Shown: positions 15,780-20,514 of the stretch, one piece after another
Layout: each line of letters opens with the position of its first letter
Numbering within the stretch: the first letter of the stretch is position 1
Assembly: GCA_946405695.1 (NCBI GenBank)
Contig: CAMJIA010000025.1
Location: forward strand, 1 to 20,514
Length of the DNA: 20,514 nt
From: an uncultured Prevotellaceae bacterium
GTDB lineage: Bacteria > Bacteroidota > Bacteroidia > Bacteroidales > Bacteroidaceae
Direction: 5' to 3'
Position numbers and translations under genes: made by a program
The notes under the pieces: generated by a model
What the model was told of the DNA's origin: nothing
Databases searched by the model: none
Seen by the model: only the letters and a program-made list of their open reading frames with translations

Positions 15780-15814
15780 AATTCATAATTCATAATGCAT
15801 AATTCATAATAAAT
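15780..15814. repeat. Tandem heptamer repeat, AATTCAT type (5 units)
   Basis: Units AATTCAT, AATTCAT, AATGCAT, AATTCAT, AATAAAT lie between two divergent -7 elements. The first three units are identical to the array at 12514-12534, about 3.3 kb away. Confidence 0.85.
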
Positions 15815-15817
15815 TAT

Positions 15818-15825
15818 TATCTTTG
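15818..15825 (+). promoter_or_regulatory. -7 element (TATCTTTG) for the SpoIIE-domain gene
   Basis: TATCTTTG begins 3 bases after the heptamer array and ends 26 bases before the ATG at 15852. The repeat occupies the -33 region. Confidence 0.55.
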
Positions 15826-15851
15826 CCCCAAAATATGAGAATCATCCGCCC

Positions 15852-18245
15852 ATGAGCAATTCAAAAAAAGTCATCTACAGACATACTTTGGCCACTCGTC
15901 TGACCCGCTGGATCATGCTGACGGTATTCTTCATCATGACCGTAGTCACCATTCTGATTTTCTATAAGTCTACGACGGCCATGATGGAACAGGCTCGCGA
16001 ACGTTCAATGGGTATGATGGCCAACACCAACGGGCGAACCTACGGAGTACTCACCACCGTGGAGGTCGCCATTGCGAATACTGTTCCTGAGATAGAAGAA
16101 AGGCTGAACTCTCCTGACGACCTCTACTCCATCGTAGAGCGCATACTCCGACTGAACCCCGTCATTGTTGGTTCAGCTATTGCTTTCGAGCCCAATTATT
16201 ATCCTGACAAGGGTATATTCTTCTCGCCTTACGCCTACCGTCAAGACGCTACCACCATTGCCACCAAGCAGTTGGGCAATAAAGACTACAACTACCACAG
16301 CATGGACTGGTACCAGATACCCAAGCAGCTGGGCAAAGCATATTGGAGCGATCCTTACTATGATATAGGAGGTGGTGACATGGCAATGACAACCTATTCG
16401 TTGCCGCTCTTCGATAAGCAGGGTAAGATGTATGCTATCGTCACAGCCGATATCTCCATTGACTGGCTAACCAGCCAGATGCAGAAGATTGACGAGCTGA
16501 ACAACAAGAACATCCAAAAGCTTGGCAAAGACGATATCAAGGCATATAGCTTCATCATCGGACGTAACGGCACCTACATTGTCCATCCCGACAAGGAACG
16601 CATCCTGAACCAGAGCTACTTCTCGTACGCCAAGGAAACCAAAGACACCCTTGACGACTTCATCGGTCACGAAATGATTGACGGAATGACTGGAATGGAG
16701 AAATTCAGCGACAACGGCATCTCCTCTGCCATTTTCTTCACACCTATCGAGCGTACAGGTTGGTCTATGGCCATCGTCATTCCCAATCAGACAATGTACC
16801 AGGATGCCTTTACCTTAGGGGGCATTATTGTTAGTTTGATGCTCGTTGGACTCATTATCCTTTTCTTCATCTGTCGCTTCACCATCCGTCGCATCACTCG
16901 TCCGCTACAGCTCTTTGCCGACTCTGCCGACGAGATAGCGATGGGACATTTCCAAAACGAGTTGCCTGTCATCCACAGCAATGACGAGATGCATCAGCTG
17001 CGCAACTCCTTCCAACAGATGCAGACATCATTGGTACGCCAGATAGAAGAGACAAAAACCATCAACGAGGCCAAGGGTCGCATGGAGAGCGAGCTGCAGA
17101 TTGCCCGTAACATCCAGATGTCCATGCTACCGAAGATATTCCCACCCTACCCGGACCGTGACGACATAGACATCTATGCGTGTCTGACCCCTGCCAAGGA
17201 GGTAGGTGGCGACCTTTACGACTTCTTCATCCGCGATGAGAAGCTCTATCTCTGCATGGGCGACGTCAGCGGCAAGGGCATCCCTGCGTCACTGGTTATG
17301 GCTGTCACGCGTTCCCTATTCCGTACCGTATCAGCCCATGAGAGCAACCCTGCCAAGATAGTAGGACACATCAACGACAACATTGCTGAAGACAACGAGT
17401 CGAATATGTTTGTCACCTTCTGGGTAGGCGTTCTTGATCTGCCCACAGGACGTCTGCGTTATTGTAATGCAGGCCATTGTGCCCCTGTGCTCATCGGTTC
17501 GGGCATGGGCGAGTTGCCCATTATTCCCAATGTTCCATTGGGCATCATGCAGGACTATAAGTTCGAAGCCCAGGAGGCTACCATCTGCTATGGCACTACG
17601 ATATTCCTCTATACCGACGGACTGACAGAGGCCACTAACAGCAGCGATGAGCTCTTCGACGACCATCGCATGATAGCTGTGGCCCAGCAACTGTACGACG
17701 GTAAGAACTATGACCCATTGTACGTCGTAGAGACCATGGAACAGGCTGTCAAAGAGTTTGTGGGCGGTGCAGAACAGAGCGACGACCTGACGATGATGGC
17801 CGTACAATATCGAAAAGAACAGAAACACATACGTATGCAACACAGCATCACCCTTAAGAACGACATCGAACAGGTGCCGCAGTTGGCCGACTTTGTCGAC
17901 ATGGTATGCGAAGAGCTTGACTTTGACCCCTCTTTGGCTATCCAGATGAATCTTGCCATCGAGGAGGCTGTCGTCAATGTGATGAGTTATGCCTACCCTG
18001 CCGGCGTTGTCGGTAACGTCAACATCGAGGCGCAAGCCAATGAGGAGCGTCTCAAGTTTACCATCACCGACAATGGTATCCCCTTCGACCCCACCGCCAA
18101 GGCTGAGGTCGATACTACGCTCAGCGCCGAGGACCGCCCCATTGGCGGACTGGGTATTCACCTGGTACGTCAGCTGATGGACAGCATCAACTATGAGCGT
18201 ATTGATGGTAAGAATATACTGACTCTACGCAAAAAATTGGTGTAA
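15852..18245 (+). CDS. Membrane sensor with SpoIIE/PP2C phosphatase and RsbW-like ATPase domains
   Basis: A 797-residue protein. Domain order: TM1 (about 20-38), an extracytoplasmic Cache-like sensor (about 45-320, with FIIGRNGTYIVHPD), TM2 (about 323-345), HAMP (about 345-395), a coiled helix, a SpoIIE/PP2C domain (about 430-655) and a C-terminal HATPase_c_2 domain (about 670-797). The metal-binding acidic residues are present: D454 (GGDLYD), D471 (GDVSGKG), D589 (YTDG), D644-D645 (SDDL). The ATPase has the N box (N709 in EEAVVNVMSYAYP), DNGIPFDP and GGLGIHLV. RsbU/SpoIIE phosphatases dephosphorylate STAS-domain anti-anti-sigma factors, and RsbW/SpoIIAB kinases phosphorylate them. Here both are in one chain, so an external ligand could set the phosphorylation state of a STAS protein. 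No STAS or sigma-factor gene is in the window. Confidence 0.93.
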   Translation: MSNSKKVIYRHTLATRLTRWIMLTVFFIMTVVTILIFYKSTTAMMEQARERSMGMMANTNGRTYGVLTTVEVAIANTVPEIEERLNSPDDLYSIVERILRLNPVIVGSAIAFEPNYYPDKGIFFSPYAYRQDATTIATKQLGNKDYNYHSMDWYQIPKQLGKAYWSDPYYDIGGGDMAMTTYSLPLFDKQGKMYAIVTADISIDWLTSQMQKIDELNNKNIQKLGKDDIKAYSFIIGRNGTYIVHPDKERILNQSYFSYAKETKDTLDDFIGHEMIDGMTGMEKFSDNGISSAIFFTPIERTGWSMAIVIPNQTMYQDAFTLGGIIVSLMLVGLIILFFICRFTIRRITRPLQLFADSADEIAMGHFQNELPVIHSNDEMHQLRNSFQQMQTSLVRQIEETKTINEAKGRMESELQIARNIQMSMLPKIFPPYPDRDDIDIYACLTPAKEVGGDLYDFFIRDEKLYLCMGDVSGKGIPASLVMAVTRSLFRTVSAHESNPAKIVGHINDNIAEDNESNMFVTFWVGVLDLPTGRLRYCNAGHCAPVLIGSGMGELPIIPNVPLGIMQDYKFEAQEATICYGTTIFLYTDGLTEATNSSDELFDDHRMIAVAQQLYDGKNYDPLYVVETMEQAVKEFVGGAEQSDDLTMMAVQYRKEQKHIRMQHSITLKNDIEQVPQLADFVDMVCEELDFDPSLAIQMNLAIEEAVVNVMSYAYPAGVVGNVNIEAQANEERLKFTITDNGIPFDPTAKAEVDTTLSAEDRPIGGLGIHLVRQLMDSINYERIDGKNILTLRKKLV

Positions 18246-18325
18246 TTGTCGATAAAAGTCAGGCAGAAACGAACGTATTTAGTTTTTTTAACTAGCTTGA
18301 TACTAAGGTAGTCTGTATTTTTTAA

Positions 18326-18333
18326 TAAATTTG
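18326..18333 (+). promoter_or_regulatory. -7 element (TAAATTTG) for the ABC transporter gene
   Basis: TAAATTTG fits TAnnTTTG and ends 17 bases before the ATG at 18351. No clear -33. The rest of the 105-base gap (18246-18350) shows no convincing terminator or other element. Confidence 0.5.
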
Positions 18334-18350
18334 CAGAGTTTAAACAAGAG

Positions 18351-20514
18351 ATGACCGACGTCATATTATCCAGTTTCATTAGTCTGTTTGCTCTTTTCGG
18401 AAAGGAAGAGCAAGTAGATGAGCAATGGGCAAAAGACATGCTCGTCAGCTATTTGCGTCGTCATCTGGGTATCCGCAATACCGACCTCTATCTCGACCTC
18501 TATAGCGACATGCGTATGGCCTATGAGATGACTGACGACCTGAACACACAGGACACCGTCAGTGGCATCTGCTCCAATCTGCACGGAAAGATCCGTACCA
18601 GCGAGGAGGCCCTGCTGTTGCTCCGACTAATGGAGTTCTGTGGCTATGACGGCATTCAGACTGTCGACATGTTCGACACCATGGCTGCCCACTTCCATAT
18701 CTCCAAGTCACAATACCAGAGTTTCTACGACTTCGTCAACAGCAAAGAAACAGACCTTGTCAAGTTGCATCGTCTCGAAGGTTTCGAGGGCGTGCTCAAG
18801 ACGCTGTACGACACGGAGACAGGACTACTGCTCTTCAGCTACGACGGAAACGACAAGGTGTTGCTCAACGACATCCCCATCCTGCCAAGAGCCTATCAGG
18901 TATGGCTGCAGAGCAGTGTGCTCAAGAGTGCCAGTGGCAAGCCCGTCTATTACTCATCTATTATTTCCTGCTATCAAAAAGAGCAGGACACCACACAGGC
19001 CGTCACCTTCTGCGGACGCGACATCAACTTCCGCTTCCCCAACAGTGACAACGGCATGCACGACCTCAGCTTTACGCTGCGCAACGGCGAGCTGTTGGCC
19101 ATCATGGGTGGTTCGGGCACTGGTAAGACCACGTTGCTATCGTTGCTCAATGGCACGCTGATTCCTCAGCATGGCACCATCACCATCAATGGCCACAGCA
19201 TTACGGAGCCTGCCGCCAAGGCGCTCATCGGCTATGTGCCACAGGACGATCTGCTCATTGAGGAACTCACCGTCTACCAGAACCTCTGGTACACTGCCAA
19301 GTTATGTTTCGAGGGAATGAGCGAGGCAGACCTCGACCGTCGTGTTATGAAGACGCTGAAAGACCTCGGACTTGACGCTGCCAAAGACCTGAAAGTCGGC
19401 TCACCCATCCATAAATTCATCTCCGGTGGTCAGCGTAAGCGTCTGAACATCGCTCTTGAGCTTATCCGCGAGCCAGCCGTGCTGTTCCTCGACGAACCCA
19501 CCAGCGGTCTGTCGTCAGCAGATACGGAGAAGGTCATCAACCTTTTGAAGGAGCAGACGCTGAAGGGCAAGCTTATCGTGGTCAATATCCACCAGCCATC
19601 CAGCGACGTCTATAAGCTCTTCGACCGTCTATGGCTGCTCGACAAAGGTGGCTATCCTGTCTTCGACGGTAACCCCATCGATGCCGTCACCTACTTCAAG
19701 GAGGCTGCCAACTATGCCGACGCTGAGACTAGTGCCTGTCCTACCTGTGGTAATGTCAATCCAGAGATTGTACTCAATATTATTGATGAGAAGGCCCTCA
19801 ACAGCAGCGGCGAACTCTCCGACGAGCGTAAAACGACACCACAGGAATGGCATGAGCTCTATTTGAAGGCACAAGCCGAAAAGGGTATGGAACCCGTTGC
19901 CGTTAGCGACGTGCCCCACTCTGACCAGAAGAAGCCGGGTGCGCTGAAACAGTTCCTGATATTCCTGAGCCGTACCATCCGTACTAAGATAACCAATACG
20001 CAGTACATGGCCATCGCCCTGCTACAGGCACCGCTGTTGGCTTTGGTCTGCGGCTATCTGACACGCTTTGCCCCCCCTGAGGGTTATAGTGTGATGAACA
20101 ACAAGAACCTCGTCAGCTACTTCTTCATGGCCGTCATCGTGGCCACCTTCACAGGTATGAGCGGTAGTGCAGAGGAGATTTTCAAAGACCGCGCCCTGCT
20201 GAAGCGTGAGCGCTTCCTGCATCTGTCATACGGCAGCTATATCTGGTCGAAGATTATCTTCATGGGTGCATTGTCACTGATACAGACCCTGTTGTTCATC
20301 CTCGTGGGCAATACGATGATGGGCATCCAAGGACTGTTCACCACGTGGTGGCTCATCCTCTTTGTCACTGCATTCCTGGCCAACCTCACGGGATTGTTGC
20401 TCTCGCAGTGTCTCAGCAGCATTGTGGCCATCTATATCAGTATTCCAATGCTGCTCATCCCACAGATACTACTCTGCGGACTGGTGGTAAGCTTCTCTGA
20501 CCTCACCCCCAAGA
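18351..20514 (+). CDS. ABCG-like half transporter (ATPase-permease fusion) with N-terminal helical extension; runs off the window
   Basis: The frame opens at ATG 18351 and stays open to the right edge (721 codons seen; 3' end missing). Residues about 1-110 are a charged helical region that may be TerB-like. Residues about 110-215 are an unassigned region. An ABC ATPase follows: GGSGTGKTT (K259), PQDD Q-loop, ISGGQRKR signature (S358) and LFLDEPTSGL (D381, E382), then the H-loop in NIHQPSSD. The SGGQRKR signature and ATPase-then-permease order are those of the eukaryotic White/ABCG type. A linker holds a CPTC motif (C463, C466). Membrane segments begin near residue 553, with likely helices at about 590-607, 639-658, 666-690 and 693-716, consistent with an ABC2-type permease. 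Substrate unknown. It follows the SpoIIE-domain gene in the same direction but has its own -7 element. Confidence 0.88.
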   Translation, partial: MTDVILSSFISLFALFGKEEQVDEQWAKDMLVSYLRRHLGIRNTDLYLDLYSDMRMAYEMTDDLNTQDTVSGICSNLHGKIRTSEEALLLLRLMEFCGYDGIQTVDMFDTMAAHFHISKSQYQSFYDFVNSKETDLVKLHRLEGFEGVLKTLYDTETGLLLFSYDGNDKVLLNDIPILPRAYQVWLQSSVLKSASGKPVYYSSIISCYQKEQDTTQAVTFCGRDINFRFPNSDNGMHDLSFTLRNGELLAIMGGSGTGKTTLLSLLNGTLIPQHGTITINGHSITEPAAKALIGYVPQDDLLIEELTVYQNLWYTAKLCFEGMSEADLDRRVMKTLKDLGLDAAKDLKVGSPIHKFISGGQRKRLNIALELIREPAVLFLDEPTSGLSSADTEKVINLLKEQTLKGKLIVVNIHQPSSDVYKLFDRLWLLDKGGYPVFDGNPIDAVTYFKEAANYADAETSACPTCGNVNPEIVLNIIDEKALNSSGELSDERKTTPQEWHELYLKAQAEKGMEPVAVSDVPHSDQKKPGALKQFLIFLSRTIRTKITNTQYMAIALLQAPLLALVCGYLTRFAPPEGYSVMNNKNLVSYFFMAVIVATFTGMSGSAEEIFKDRALLKRERFLHLSYGSYIWSKIIFMGALSLIQTLLFILVGNTMMGIQGLFTTWWLILFVTAFLANLTGLLLSQCLSSIVAIYISIPMLLIPQILLCGLVVSFSDLTPK

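Noticed and set aside
17331..18161. Minus-strand open frame of 276 codons inside the SpoIIE-domain gene
   Set aside because: The plus strand carries intact phosphatase and ATPase motifs through this region, so the antisense frame is a shadow.
18246..18350. Terminator after the SpoIIE-domain gene
   Set aside because: Only a 5-bp AT stem around a T-run (near 18279-18295) was found, which is too weak to call.
18640..19161. Plus-strand frame of 173 codons within the ABC transporter region
   Set aside because: It is the wrong frame of the ABC gene: Ser/Thr/Arg-rich with no domain, while the frame from 18351 has all ABC motifs.

Overview
The window looks like a chromosomal segment of a Bacteroidales bacterium, most likely a Prevotella-like genus. 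The evidence is the recurring Bacteroidetes-type -7 element (TAnnTTTG, mostly TACCTTTG or TATCTTTG) a few tens of bases before start codons, the near absence of strong Shine-Dalgarno sequences, and gene families typical of that phylum. I see no phage, insertion sequence, CRISPR array, rRNA or tRNA. No stretch longer than about 180 bases lacks a gene.

Layout. (1) 1-344 is the 3' end of a gene that looks like an S41 C-terminal processing protease. (2) 366-2749, minus strand, is a two-gene unit joined by an ATGA overlap: a P-loop NTPase fused to a CYTH-like domain (TTD14-like), then an exported histidine acid phosphatase of the MINPP/phytase type. (3) 2852-4957, plus strand, is an exported S9A prolyl oligopeptidase, followed by a perfect 16-bp bidirectional terminator. 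(4) 5007-9048, minus strand, holds both subunits of B12-dependent methylmalonyl-CoA mutase. (5) 9228-13696, plus strand, is read divergently from the mutase: a YidE/AspT-family transporter, a lamin-tail-domain/OadG fusion, a biotin carrier protein and the OadB Na+-pump subunit, ending in an intrinsic terminator. (6) 13793-15062 carries two tandem deoxynucleoside kinases. (7) 15094-15744, minus strand, encodes a small exported protein with an arginine-rich tail. (8) 15852-18245 is a membrane sensor carrying a SpoIIE phosphatase and an RsbW-like ATPase. (9) 18351 to the right edge is an ABCG-like half transporter with an N-terminal helical extension.

The clearest pathway is succinate to propionate. 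The mutase interconverts succinyl-CoA and (R)-methylmalonyl-CoA, and the OadG/BCCP/OadB proteins are the membrane and biotin parts of a Na+-pumping methylmalonyl-CoA decarboxylase. The carboxyltransferase (alpha) subunit and the epimerase are not in the window.

The most unusual signal is non-coding. Five gene junctions carry short tandem arrays with a period of exactly 7 bases but different unit sequences, and a sixth junction has a 9-base period. Some arrays contain stop codons or overlap a promoter element. Other points worth checking are the translationally coupled NTPase-CYTH/phosphatase pair, the extracytoplasmic lamin-tail domain on a sodium-pump subunit, and the tandem kinases that differ at residues aligned with the base-specificity pair of human dCK.
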